Assembly (NCBI GenBank): GCA_965221985.1
Contig: OZ244928.1
Span: forward strand, 682,001-746,000
Length of the DNA stretch: 64,000 bases
Direction of reading: 5' to 3'
Origin: J054 sp965221985
GTDB lineage: Bacteria; Pseudomonadota; Gammaproteobacteria; Steroidobacterales; GCA-2729495
The position numbers and the translations under genes were made by a program. The notes beneath the pieces are model-generated. The model was not told where the DNA came from. It ran no database searches and saw only the letters and a list, made by a program, of their open reading frames with translations. Every line of letters begins with the position of its first letter. The first letter of the stretch is position 1. Of the stretch, positions 34,261-42,459 are shown piece after piece.

Positions 34261-35073
34261 ATGACGGACCGCTACGGGGTCATTGGTCACCCGATCGCCC
34301 ATAGTAAGTCGCCCATTATCCACTACCAGTTTGCCAAGCAAACGGGCCAGGACATCAGCTACGAAGCCTTTGATCTGGCGCCAGCCCAGCTTGAGAGCGA
34401 GCTGCGAGCCTTGATTGACGCCGGCCTGCGCGGTTTCAACGTGACCGTGCCGCATAAGGAGTCGGTGGCACAAATCATGAACGTGCTGGAAGATCAGGCG
34501 GAACAGGCCGGCGCGGTGAACACCATCTCGGTACTGCCTGACGGCAAGCTTCAGGGCGACAATACCGATGGCGTGGGCCTGGTGAACGATCTCACCCTGA
34601 ATTTACACATGCGGCTGGCCGGGATAAGAATTCTGATTCTGGGCGCCGGTGGAGCCACCTGCGGCATCGTACCGGCGCTGCTGGAAGCCAAGCCCAGCAA
34701 ACTGCGGATCGCTAACCGGACCGTCGAACGCGCGGAGGGAGTGGCCCTTAGATTCAGCGATTTGGGCGAAGTCCATGCCTGCAGCTTCGATGAGTTGGGT
34801 GGCCGTAGCTTCGATTTGGTCATCAACGCCACCTCCGCCGGCCTACAGGGCGACGTACCACCGTTTCCCAAGTCCATCGTGGGCCCAGAAACCGTCTGCT
34901 ACGACCTCTCCTACGCCATGGGAGAAACGCCCTTTGTCGCCTGGACAAAGCCGCTAAAGCCCAAAGCCTCCTATCAAGGCTGGGGCATGCTGGTGGAACA
35001 AGCGGCCGAATCCTTCAAGATTTGGCGGGGTGTACGGCCAGATACGCGACCAGTGCGGCGACGCCTACCCTAA
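34261..35073 (+). CDS. aroE: Shikimate dehydrogenase
   Basis: This 270-residue cytoplasmic enzyme reduces 3-dehydroshikimate with NADPH in aromatic amino acid synthesis. It has the shikimate-site motif GHPIAHSKSPIIH (SKS), the catalytic Lys in FNVTVPHKE, GDNTDGVGL with the catalytic Asp, the nucleotide loop ILGAGGATCGI, and NRTVERA (the NRT NADPH motif). The C-terminal YQGWGMLVEQAAESF, with the conserved Gln, is intact. The length is normal. It diverges from tag and is followed by a 180-base region with the TonB-receptor promoter. Confidence 0.96.
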   Translation: MTDRYGVIGHPIAHSKSPIIHYQFAKQTGQDISYEAFDLAPAQLESELRALIDAGLRGFNVTVPHKESVAQIMNVLEDQAEQAGAVNTISVLPDGKLQGDNTDGVGLVNDLTLNLHMRLAGIRILILGAGGATCGIVPALLEAKPSKLRIANRTVERAEGVALRFSDLGEVHACSFDELGGRSFDLVINATSAGLQGDVPPFPKSIVGPETVCYDLSYAMGETPFVAWTKPLKPKASYQGWGMLVEQAAESFKIWRGVRPDTRPVRRRLP

Positions 35074-35122
35074 GATTTGACAAGCACTGTTGCACTAACG
35101 CAACACACTAGATCCTGGCCGT

Positions 35123-35151
35123 TTGACATTATGGTCAAATTGCCCAATGAT
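35123..35151 (+). promoter_or_regulatory. Putative promoter of the TonB receptor gene
   Basis: A perfect TTGACA (35123-35128) and AATGAT (35146-35151) are spaced by 17 bases. The -35 lies within an inverted repeat, TTTGAC and GTCAAA around six bases, which could be an operator. The predicted leader of about 100 bases contains a 7-bp hairpin, GCCCACT and AGTGGGC (near 35219-35242), just before the gene's ribosome-binding region. Confidence 0.5.
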
Positions 35152-35256
35152 CCGCCGGGGTTACTATTTTTGTTGTTGCGGACCAGCCACTTGTAGAAGT
35201 TTCTTGGTCCAATATCTAGCCCACTAGGGTTTACAAGTGGGCACCGGGGACGTGCT

Positions 35257-37686
35257 ATGAAATCTCGCAAGTTAACGCGCAAGCCGATGGTTGCGCGAAT
35301 GAATCCTGTGGCTGGTGCCGTGGCGATGGCGATAGGTTCAGCGGCCGTCATGCCGGTGGCGGCACAAGACGGGTTCTTTGAAGAAATCGTGGTGACAGCG
35401 ACACGGCGAGCTACGGATATTCAGGACGTGCCGTATAACATCGCCGCGTTTAGCGGTGAAACCCTGGAGAACCAACGAATCACAAGTTTGGGTGCATTTG
35501 CGCGTTGGGTTCCCGGTCTGAGTTTGACGGATCAAGGGCCGAGAGGCGCGGACATTCTTACTGTCCGCGGTCTGAATGCGAGTTCGATTCAAGCTTCAGA
35601 ATTTCTCAATAATACTGGCGGCGACACCGTAGGTGTGTATGTCGGCGAAATTCCTTTATACATCGACTTGAAAATCATCGATATGGAACGAGTCGAGGTA
35701 CTCATTGGTCCGCAGGGCACACTTTACGGTGCGGGCACCTTGGCCGGTGCCGTTCGTTATATACCGAATCGACCAGATCTCAATGAGTCCAGCTTGGATG
35801 TCCATGCCAAGGCCTATGACCTCGCGGAGAGTGATGATATAGGCTGGGGCGGAGATTTAACGCTCAACGTGCCCCTAGTCAGCAACAAACTGGGCTTCCG
35901 CGGCACATTGGGTTACGTGGAAGAAGCAGGTTTTATCGATTATCCGTTTCTCGTGCGCGATCCCGGCGTGTCTAATCCCGAACCAGATTTCAACAATCCA
36001 GCCGATGTAGCCGCCAACTTGAGATTAGAAGAAGATGCCGATAAAGAAGAAACCTTGTCGGCCCGGGCAAGCTTTCTTTGGGATATCAGCGATGAGGTCA
36101 GTGCCACACTCAGTTACCACTACCAAAATCAGGATGTGGGGGGCCGCACAATTAATCATCAAGCGGCCTTCGGTACCGGCGAATATGAATCGGGTCATCG
36201 ATACCTAGAACCCAGCGAACGTGAAAACCAATTACTGAGCCTGGAAGTTACCGCAGGTTTCGATATGGGCGTCTTTGGTCCCGTGAAATTAACGTCTGCA
36301 ACTGGATTTTCCCAATATGACGAAGTAGGCCAGCGTGATCAAACCGATTTGCTGATGAATTTCGAGTACGGCTACGAGGATTTTCCAGCCTTCGCGGCTT
36401 TTACCCGGGAAGAATCCGAGGAAGACGGTTTCGTGCAAGAACTGCGTTTAGTATCCGATGGAGATAATTCGCTTAACTGGATCGTGGGCGCGTTTTATCG
36501 CGATCAAGACCTCGATGCCATTAGCCAGGAATTCACGCCCGGTATCGATGAATTTTTCGGCATCGCTCCGCCGCCCCTGCCCACCGGAGACCTTGAGTAT
36601 CAACAGTTGACCAAGGAGCAAATCAAAGAGTCTGCAATTTTCGGCGAGCTTGGCTACCGGATTACGGATAGTTGGCAAGTCACGGGCGGGCTGCGCTGGT
36701 TCACCTATGACGACGATGTACAGCTCGCCGTAGATCTACCGCTGATTGGAGTTGTCAATTCGCCGTTTGAAACAGCCTCGACCGATGATGATGGAGTTAC
36801 ATGGAAGATCAACACATCCCTGGACGTGGAAAGTGTCTTTCCCGGCATGGATACTGGCAACATCTACGCAACCATCAGCACAGGGTATCGACTCGGCGGT
36901 GTCAACGTTTTCCAGGCTTGCGCAGTCGTTCCACCGCCACCGGGACAAAATGTTTGCCTAACCCCGGACGAATTAGCCTATGATTTTGACGAAACCATCA
37001 ACTACGAAATCGGCGCCAAGACAAATTGGCTAGATGACAGCATGATGGTGAACCTGGCTTTGTTCTATGTGGAGTGGGACGACGTGCAGGTTGATTCAAC
37101 CAGTTTTTACGGTGATGTGCCCATTAAGGTGAATGCGGCGGAAGCTATTAGTACGGGTGTAGAGTTGCAAACTCGTTGGCAAATCAATGACAACTGGGCC
37201 GTATTCGGCAGCTATTCCTATACCAAGGCCGAACTGTCTGAAGATTCGCCCAACATAGTGGGTATCCGCAGCGCACCGCCCAATGCCGACGCGTTCGACG
37301 GTGACCGTCTGCCAGGCACGCCCGAGCATTCAGGGAGCTTGAACTTCAACTACTCAACGAGCGTGTTCAATGGATTGACGCTGGAAGCCAACTATGGATT
37401 TACCAGCATTAGCGATGTCTACACTAAGATTGGGATGCGCGGCAGCGGCGAAGCTCTCGGCGGATTTACCGTGCACAATGCATCCGTCAGCCTGTCCAAT
37501 GATGTTTGGACAGCGACCTTGTACTCCGACAACTTGACCAATAAGTTTGCGAGAACCGGGGTTCGAGCCGACACTGACTTTATCGACAGTTTGGGTACGC
37601 CCAACTTTACCCTACGTCGCTACTACCACAACGTACTGAGACCGCGAACTATCGGCGTAGATTTCCGCTATAACTTCTCGTTCTAA
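35257..37686 (+). CDS. TonB-dependent outer-membrane receptor
   Basis: This 809-residue outer-membrane transporter is powered by TonB. It has a signal peptide (about 20-36, ending MPVAAQ) and a TonB box within FEEIVVTATRR (about 42-52). The plug domain (about 55-165) carries VRGLNAS and VEVLIGPQGTLYGAGTLAGAVRYI. The 22-strand barrel ends LRPRTIGVDFRYNFSF with the terminal aromatic needed for BAM insertion. IEEIVVTATRR-type receptors of this class import diverse organic substrates rather than only siderophores. A TPR-sulfotransferase gene follows beyond a strong terminator. No transcriptional regulator or inner-membrane partner is adjacent. Confidence 0.93.
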   Translation: MKSRKLTRKPMVARMNPVAGAVAMAIGSAAVMPVAAQDGFFEEIVVTATRRATDIQDVPYNIAAFSGETLENQRITSLGAFARWVPGLSLTDQGPRGADILTVRGLNASSIQASEFLNNTGGDTVGVYVGEIPLYIDLKIIDMERVEVLIGPQGTLYGAGTLAGAVRYIPNRPDLNESSLDVHAKAYDLAESDDIGWGGDLTLNVPLVSNKLGFRGTLGYVEEAGFIDYPFLVRDPGVSNPEPDFNNPADVAANLRLEEDADKEETLSARASFLWDISDEVSATLSYHYQNQDVGGRTINHQAAFGTGEYESGHRYLEPSERENQLLSLEVTAGFDMGVFGPVKLTSATGFSQYDEVGQRDQTDLLMNFEYGYEDFPAFAAFTREESEEDGFVQELRLVSDGDNSLNWIVGAFYRDQDLDAISQEFTPGIDEFFGIAPPPLPTGDLEYQQLTKEQIKESAIFGELGYRITDSWQVTGGLRWFTYDDDVQLAVDLPLIGVVNSPFETASTDDDGVTWKINTSLDVESVFPGMDTGNIYATISTGYRLGGVNVFQACAVVPPPPGQNVCLTPDELAYDFDETINYEIGAKTNWLDDSMMVNLALFYVEWDDVQVDSTSFYGDVPIKVNAAEAISTGVELQTRWQINDNWAVFGSYSYTKAELSEDSPNIVGIRSAPPNADAFDGDRLPGTPEHSGSLNFNYSTSVFNGLTLEANYGFTSISDVYTKIGMRGSGEALGGFTVHNASVSLSNDVWTATLYSDNLTNKFARTGVRADTDFIDSLGTPNFTLRRYYHNVLRPRTIGVDFRYNFSF

Positions 37687-37699
37687 TTTGGCTGTTCCC

Positions 37700-37736
37700 G
37701 GGCCTGGCCAGCTAGTGCTGGCCAGGCCCTTTATTT
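37700..37736 (+). terminator. Strong intrinsic terminator after the TonB receptor gene
   Basis: A perfect 13-bp stem, GGGCCTGGCCAGC (37700-37712) and GCTGGCCAGGCCC (37717-37729), has a four-base loop and is followed by TTTATTT. It starts 13 bases after the receptor stop and overlaps a possible TTG start of the next gene, which argues for the later ATG there. Confidence 0.85.
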
Positions 37737-37779
37737 GTCGATTGACAACGGACCCATTAGCTGGGTTAAGTTCTCAGGC

Positions 37780-39393
37780 ATGTCTCCCGCAACTCGCCAT
37801 TTTCCTCAGTCCACCGAATCTATCCACGATTTGCAGCGCCACGCCGAGCAATGCCTATCCCGGGGCGAAGTCGCCCCCGCCCAGCAAGCTTGCCTAAGAA
37901 TCTTGCACTTAGACAAAGAGCATGCCGATGGCCATTTTTTGTTGGGCATGGTTTCCGTCGCATTACAGCGCTTTGCTAACGCGCGGGGGTTTATTGAGAA
38001 GGCGCGCGAGCTAGATCCGACCCGCGTTGAATACACCGCGCAATTGGCTCGTTGCCTGGCGATGCTAAAGCTAGATGCCGAAGCGGCCGAGGCCGCCGAA
38101 CAGGCGCTCGCGCAAACACCCAAGGACGCGTTGACTCTGGATACCCTGGGTGTGGTGTTCAGCCGCCTGGGCAAGCATGAAGAAGCCGTTAAGGCCTTCC
38201 GCGGCGCGGTGCGCAAGGACCAGGCAACACCCAGCTACTACTTTAACTTGGCCTCGTCACTGAAATTTCTGGGCCAGTTTGATGAAGCCGAAAACGCTTA
38301 TGAAGCGGCTCTGAACAAGAATCCGCGATTCTATAAAGCTCATTCAGCGCTTTCACAGCTACGCCGGCAAACGCCGAAAAAGAATCACATAAAGCGCCTG
38401 CAAGGCTTGTTACGCAACGTGGGCAACAACGTGGCAGGCGAAATACATCTGCGCCACGCCTTGGCCAAAGAGCATGAGGATCTCGGTGAGTACGCCATAT
38501 CATTTGAGCATCTGCGGATTGGTAAGCAACGGAAATCAGCAGAACTTGGCTATGAGAGCGCCCGCGATCAGGCTATATTCGATGCACTGAAACTGGCTTT
38601 TGCGGCCGAAGATCAAGACTACCCGACTGATTCGGCCGAAAAAGAACAAGCGATTTTCGTGGTCGGCATGCCCAGAACAGGTACGACTTTGGTCGAGCGA
38701 ATCTTGTCCAGTCATTCGGAGCTTGCAAGCGCCGGTGAACTGCAAGTTTTTGGCCTGCTCCTCAAACAAATGTCCGAAACGAAATCACGTGACATGCTGG
38801 ACGCAGAAACCATTGCGCGCGGCCGGCAATTAGATCTTAGGGCCTTAGGCAAATCTTATATCCAGGCCGGCCAGCGCGCGGCAAATACCACTGGAACTTT
38901 CGTAGACAAGATGCCGCTGAATTTTCTCTACGCGGGCTTCGTTCGAAGCGCTTTGCCCAGCGCGCGCATGATCTGCCTGCTGCGCCATCCCATGGATACC
39001 GTGCTGAGCAATTTTCGACAACTGTTCTCCCTGCAGGTGTCTTACTATGACTACGCCTATAAACTCGAGGACATAGCCCGATACTATTTAATGTTCCGAG
39101 ATCTACTAGATCACTGGGACAAAGCTTTGCCGGGTTTCATCCTGCGGGTCAATTATGAGGATTTGGTGGCGAAGCAAAGCAAAGAAACCAAAAGGCTCTT
39201 GAACCATTGTGGACTCGAGTGGGAGGATGCTTGCCTTGACTTCTCTAGAAACGAAAGCGCCGTGGCAACGGCGAGTGCCGTGCAAGTTCGCGAGCCCATG
39301 TATTCTCGGGCTATTGGCCGTTGGAAAAACTACGAAAAAGAGTTGGCGCCGGCTCGACGAATTTTTGAGGCTGCGGGACTTACGATATCCTAA
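37780..39393 (+). CDS. TPR-repeat sulfotransferase
   Basis: This 537-residue protein has several tetratricopeptide repeats in its N-terminal half (about 15-200, e.g. ADGHFLLGMVSVALQRFANA and TLGVVFSRLGKHEEAVKAF). A sulfotransferase domain (about 285-530) follows, whose PAPS-binding loop is VGMPRTGTTLVERILSSH and whose 3'-phosphate site is CLLRHPMDTVLSNFRQLF. No signal peptide is seen, so it is probably cytoplasmic. The ATG at 37780 is chosen over a TTG at 37735 that falls in the upstream terminator. TPR-sulfotransferases are often encoded beside TonB receptors in marine gammaproteobacteria; the acceptor is unknown. Confidence 0.87.
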   Translation: MSPATRHFPQSTESIHDLQRHAEQCLSRGEVAPAQQACLRILHLDKEHADGHFLLGMVSVALQRFANARGFIEKARELDPTRVEYTAQLARCLAMLKLDAEAAEAAEQALAQTPKDALTLDTLGVVFSRLGKHEEAVKAFRGAVRKDQATPSYYFNLASSLKFLGQFDEAENAYEAALNKNPRFYKAHSALSQLRRQTPKKNHIKRLQGLLRNVGNNVAGEIHLRHALAKEHEDLGEYAISFEHLRIGKQRKSAELGYESARDQAIFDALKLAFAAEDQDYPTDSAEKEQAIFVVGMPRTGTTLVERILSSHSELASAGELQVFGLLLKQMSETKSRDMLDAETIARGRQLDLRALGKSYIQAGQRAANTTGTFVDKMPLNFLYAGFVRSALPSARMICLLRHPMDTVLSNFRQLFSLQVSYYDYAYKLEDIARYYLMFRDLLDHWDKALPGFILRVNYEDLVAKQSKETKRLLNHCGLEWEDACLDFSRNESAVATASAVQVREPMYSRAIGRWKNYEKELAPARRIFEAAGLTIS

Positions 39394-39527
39394 GTAGTCC
39401 CGCGGTAGCCTGCAGTAAATCTGAGCTGTCTTGCCCTGTGTACGAAACCTTTACTACCAGTATTTGGCGCGAAATTGTCTGCCCAGGTGTCAATATTGAA
39501 ATTATCTCTATTCTCGTTAGCCACTAA

Positions 39528-39965
39528 ATGAGCCAAATCGATTGCATCACTGCGATAATAGCCATTCCCGCTGTGGAGAAAGCGGGGGAACTGCGGGATG
39601 CGCTACCGGGCGATGCTGAGCTCGATGACCACTTTGCCGTAATCGCGGAACGCTTTTCACAGCTGTGTAGTCGCGGGAAGGATAGGAAAAGCCAGCTAGA
39701 TCAAATTCTCGAAGAATTTCTCGGCCAAGCCGTGGTAAGTGATCGAGTAGACCTTACTCACTATCAGAAAAAGGGTAAGGTCTACCCGGCCATCGTTTTT
39801 TACGCGGCGGGAATCTTGACAGAGACCGGCGAGCCTCTGGCCGATACGATTACGAACAGGTTTCGTGAAGAGTCAGCGCGCAATGATTTGGCCAGCTTGC
39901 TGGGGCCCGCGCTATCCGTTGACTGGGTCAGTGTATATACAACCTTTGGGGCCAGCTCCACTTGA
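39528..39965 (+). CDS. Hypothetical protein, no recognised family
   Basis: This 145-residue soluble protein has no signal peptide or membrane segment. It looks mainly helical: an N-terminal amphipathic region, a charged middle (CSRGKDRKSQLDQILEEFLG) and a C-terminal half with VYPAIVFYAAGIL and a hydrophobic end. No catalytic motif is apparent. It precedes the next membrane-protein gene by 56 bases on the same strand and may be cotranscribed. The uninterrupted frame and ordinary codon use make it a likely real gene. Confidence 0.6.
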   Translation: MSQIDCITAIIAIPAVEKAGELRDALPGDAELDDHFAVIAERFSQLCSRGKDRKSQLDQILEEFLGQAVVSDRVDLTHYQKKGKVYPAIVFYAAGILTETGEPLADTITNRFREESARNDLASLLGPALSVDWVSVYTTFGASST

Positions 39966-40021
39966 GTTAAACGGCAATATGTGGACCATGGGCGAACTAG
40001 CTTAGGTAGGAAAATCACAGC

Positions 40022-40798
40022 ATGAATTCAGCCAGCTATTTACTTAGCGTGCGCGGAGCATCGACAGACGCCTTGGATATTATTTTCATGGGAATTCTTT
40101 TCTTGGCTGTGGCCTTGGGTATCTTACTATTTAGAGAACGTACAAAACATGCGCCAGACGTACACAGTCCGAAGATGGCTTGGCTGCGGGCGGGACTGTA
40201 TTTCTGTGGTGTCTACATCATAAGTTGGCTAGTGGGCGTGCTGCCAGCTATCGCGACACAGCCTCTCGCCAGCTCCGAGCAGCTAAGCGACGGTTCTTGG
40301 CTCGCGCTGACCGCTCTGTGCATTGCGATATTTGCTTGGGGCTATATATTTTGGTGGCCCCGCGGCACTTTAACCCATGGCCGCGAGTTGTATTTTTTCC
40401 CCGCGGCACTGTTCGGTTTGCTCTGGGGTAGCGCCAGTGGACTGCTGCTGTTGTCCATTTATGCCATCCTCTTGGGTTTCGGTTTGCCTGCCTGGGGCGC
40501 GGCATTAGTCACCTTGCCCATCATGGCCGTCTATAATATGAACTACCAACTGGGCTGGTGGGATATTCATGTATCGCCGCCCCACAACATTCGCGCTTGG
40601 AACAACAAGAAGGTCTTGGGGTCGCACAACCCGTTTTTGATTGTCACCTTGCTGCATTTAGCGCTGTTCAGCAATCTTGCCTTGTTTGTCTTGATCTATG
40701 CGCTAGCCATGTCGGCATCGGCTGTGGCCATGCGATTTCCGCCGTTCTGGCTGCCTGACGGGCCGCGGGTTTCCGCGGAAACAGCAATAGGGGAATAG
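40022..40798 (+). CDS. Predicted polytopic membrane protein of unknown function
   Basis: This 258-residue protein has about six hydrophobic segments (near 20-37, 58-78, 95-113, 127-150, 157-170 and 205-232). A conspicuous soluble loop between the fifth and sixth reads GWWDIHVSPPHNIRAWNNKK, rich in Trp, His and Pro, followed by SHNPFLIVTLLHLALF. I do not recognise the family. The start ATG follows the preceding stop by 56 bases, and the next gene starts nine bases after its stop, so it likely shares a transcript with the FetB-like permease. The WWDIHVSPPH loop would be the element to use in a search. Confidence 0.65.
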   Translation: MNSASYLLSVRGASTDALDIIFMGILFLAVALGILLFRERTKHAPDVHSPKMAWLRAGLYFCGVYIISWLVGVLPAIATQPLASSEQLSDGSWLALTALCIAIFAWGYIFWWPRGTLTHGRELYFFPAALFGLLWGSASGLLLLSIYAILLGFGLPAWGAALVTLPIMAVYNMNYQLGWWDIHVSPPHNIRAWNNKKVLGSHNPFLIVTLLHLALFSNLALFVLIYALAMSASAVAMRFPPFWLPDGPRVSAETAIGE

Positions 40799-40807
40799 GC
40801 TTCGCCG

Positions 40808-41512
40808 ATGCAGGGCGGCGTGCTAGAAATTTCGCTGTGGGGCTTAGCCATAGCGACCTTGCCGGTGGCTCTATTGCTTCTAATTCTCCATCGATGGTCG
40901 CTGGGCGCGGGCAAGGCTGCCTATGCGGTTGGCCGTATGCTACTTCAACTATTGCTCATCGGTTTTGTGCTGAACTTCTTGTTTACCACTGAACAGGCTT
41001 GGGTCGTCGTCTTGGTACTGGCTCTAATGCTGATGATTGCGAGCTGGATTGCCTTGCAGCCGCTGCAAGAGAAAGATTCCGGAGTTTTTCTTCGCGCCTT
41101 GATTGCCATCGCGCTAGGTGGCGTGCCTGTTTTGATACTGGTCACCCAAGCCGTGATCGGTATTGGGCCCTGGTATAACCCGCGCTACATGATTCCCTTG
41201 GCCGGGATGATTTTTGCCGGCGCGATGAATGCAGTGAGCTTGGCGGCCGAACGTTTGATGGCGGAGCTGGAGCAGAACCATTCGTGGTCGAATGCCCGTG
41301 GAACGGCCTTGCGGGCCGCGCTGATCCCCCTGCTGAATTCATTGTTAGCGGTTGGGCTTGTATCTCTTCCCGGAATGATGACGGGCCAGATCTTGTCCGG
41401 AGTCGAACCCCTAACCGCCGCCCGTTATCAAATTGTCGTCATGTGCATGTTGTTTGGCGCGTCGGGCCTGGCGGCGGCCTGCTATCTTTTCTTAGCCAAT
41501 CGGAGTAAATAG
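40808..41512 (+). CDS. FetB/UPF0014-like ABC transporter permease
   Basis: This 234-residue membrane protein has about seven helices. Signatures of the UPF0014/FetB family are AVGRMLLQLLLIGFVLNFLF, YNPRYMIPLAGMIFAGAMNA, and VSLPGMMTGQILSG followed by ARYQIVVMCMLFGASGL. In E. coli FetB is the membrane part of an iron exporter with the ATPase FetA. Here no ATPase gene is nearby; the upstream neighbour is an unrecognised membrane protein and the downstream one a TauE-type exporter. The stop codon TAG contributes the first G of the hairpin repeat that follows. Confidence 0.88.
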   Translation: MQGGVLEISLWGLAIATLPVALLLLILHRWSLGAGKAAYAVGRMLLQLLLIGFVLNFLFTTEQAWVVVLVLALMLMIASWIALQPLQEKDSGVFLRALIAIALGGVPVLILVTQAVIGIGPWYNPRYMIPLAGMIFAGAMNAVSLAAERLMAELEQNHSWSNARGTALRAALIPLLNSLLAVGLVSLPGMMTGQILSGVEPLTAARYQIVVMCMLFGASGLAAACYLFLANRSK

Positions 41513-41594
41513 GGATCGAACCGCATTCCTTGAAAGCCACCGGCATATCTAGTCTGTCCGACCGGGGATTCTCAAGGAATGCGGTTCGATCCCT
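41511..41594. repeat. Long hairpin repeat, copy 1
   Basis: A perfect 23-bp inverted repeat (41511-41533 with 41572-41594; left arm begins AGGGATCGAACCGCATT) encloses a 38-base loop. The loop contains GCCACCGGCATATCTAGTCT and two conserved CCGG sites that could pair with each other. It starts within the stop codon of the FetB-like gene. Compared with copy 2 at 42368-42456, the stems differ at three positions and each change is compensated on the opposite arm. There is no T run after the stem, so it is not a standard terminator. It may be a REP-like or mobile palindromic element, or a structured RNA. Confidence 0.9.
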
Positions 41595-41630
41595 GTTTAC
41601 TGCTATCAAACACCCCTTCGAGTATGCCTT

Positions 41631-42359
41631 ATGACGCTAAGCGAACTGCTTGCGGTAACAGCCATCGTCGTCTTGGGTTCCGTCATTCAAGCGGCCAGCG
41701 GGGTGGGCGGTGGGTTTCTCATGGTGCCGCTGTTGGCTTGGATCAACTTGGAGTTGGTTCCCGGACCGGTTATTTTCGGCAGCCTTGTTCTATCGGGCCT
41801 GATGGCTTGGAGAGAACGTGTCGCCATCGACCGGGGCAACTTGCCCGCGATTTTTCTTGGCCTCGTGGCTGGTGCTTTCATCGGGGCCTGGATACTCAGT
41901 GTTGTACCGGGCAATGCATTGGGTATCGTATTTGGGACCGCTATTCTATTGGCCGTCTTGGTGACAGCTTCTGGTTTAGACATTCCCGTGAACCGGCGCA
42001 GCACAGTCTTATGCGGCGTGATTGCAGGCGCTATGGGAGCCAGTAGCGGCATCGGCGCGCCCATGCTCGCGCTTCTGTACCAACACAGTTCTGGGGCACG
42101 GGTACGCGCCACACTGGCATTCCTGTACACAGGCGCATCACTGCTCATTTTGCTCATGCTGACGATATTCGGAAAATTTGGCCGCGCAGAAGCGATAGAT
42201 GGCGCCATGATGATTCCTGGTTTCTTGCTGGGCTATTGGCTGGTCAATTCCTTTCGGCAGAACTTGGAGCGGTTCGGATCGCGCGGACCGATATTGATCG
42301 TGTCGGCCTTAGCGGCCCTGTTGCTGTTGGGGCGTAGTGCGCTGTCTCTCATCGGCTAG
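41631..42359 (+). CDS. TauE/SafE (TSUP) family sulfite/anion exporter
   Basis: This 242-residue membrane protein has about eight helices in two repeated halves, each opening with a glycine-rich motif: VIQAASGVGGGFLMVPLL in the first half and GAMGASSGIGAPMLALLYQ in the second. Members export or import sulfite, sulfoacetate and related anions, or act in other anion movement; the substrate is not predictable. The start ATG at 41631 follows copy 1 of the hairpin repeat by 36 bases, and copy 2 begins eight bases after the stop, so the gene is bracketed by the two elements. Confidence 0.88.
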   Translation: MTLSELLAVTAIVVLGSVIQAASGVGGGFLMVPLLAWINLELVPGPVIFGSLVLSGLMAWRERVAIDRGNLPAIFLGLVAGAFIGAWILSVVPGNALGIVFGTAILLAVLVTASGLDIPVNRRSTVLCGVIAGAMGASSGIGAPMLALLYQHSSGARVRATLAFLYTGASLLILLMLTIFGKFGRAEAIDGAMMIPGFLLGYWLVNSFRQNLERFGSRGPILIVSALAALLLLGRSALSLIG

Positions 42360-42367
42360 GGTGGCAA

Positions 42368-42456
42368 GAAGGGGTCGAACCGCATTTCTTAAAATGCCAC
42401 CGGCATATCTAGTCTGCTCGACCGGGAATTTTTAAGAAATGCGGTTCGACCCCTTC
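42368..42456. repeat. Long hairpin repeat, copy 2
   Basis: A perfect 27-bp inverted repeat (42368-42394 with 42430-42456; left arm begins GAAGGGGTCGAACCGCATTT) has a 35-base loop nearly identical to that of copy 1 (GCCACCGGCATATCTAGTCT, then CGACCGGG). It lies between the convergent tauE-like and gor genes. Stem differences from copy 1 are compensated (A-T to G-C, C-G to T-A, G-C to A-T). No T tract flanks the stem on either strand. Confidence 0.9.
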
Positions 42457-42459
42457 CCC

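Noticed and set aside
37735..37779. TTG start for the TPR-sulfotransferase
   Set aside because: It falls within the T tract of the terminator at 37700-37736 and lacks a ribosome-binding site; ATG 37780 is used.
41572..41594. GGTTCGATCC in the hairpin arm resembling a tRNA T-loop
   Set aside because: It is part of a 23-bp perfect inverted repeat and no tRNA fold exists; the resemblance is to be expected of a GGTTCGA word.
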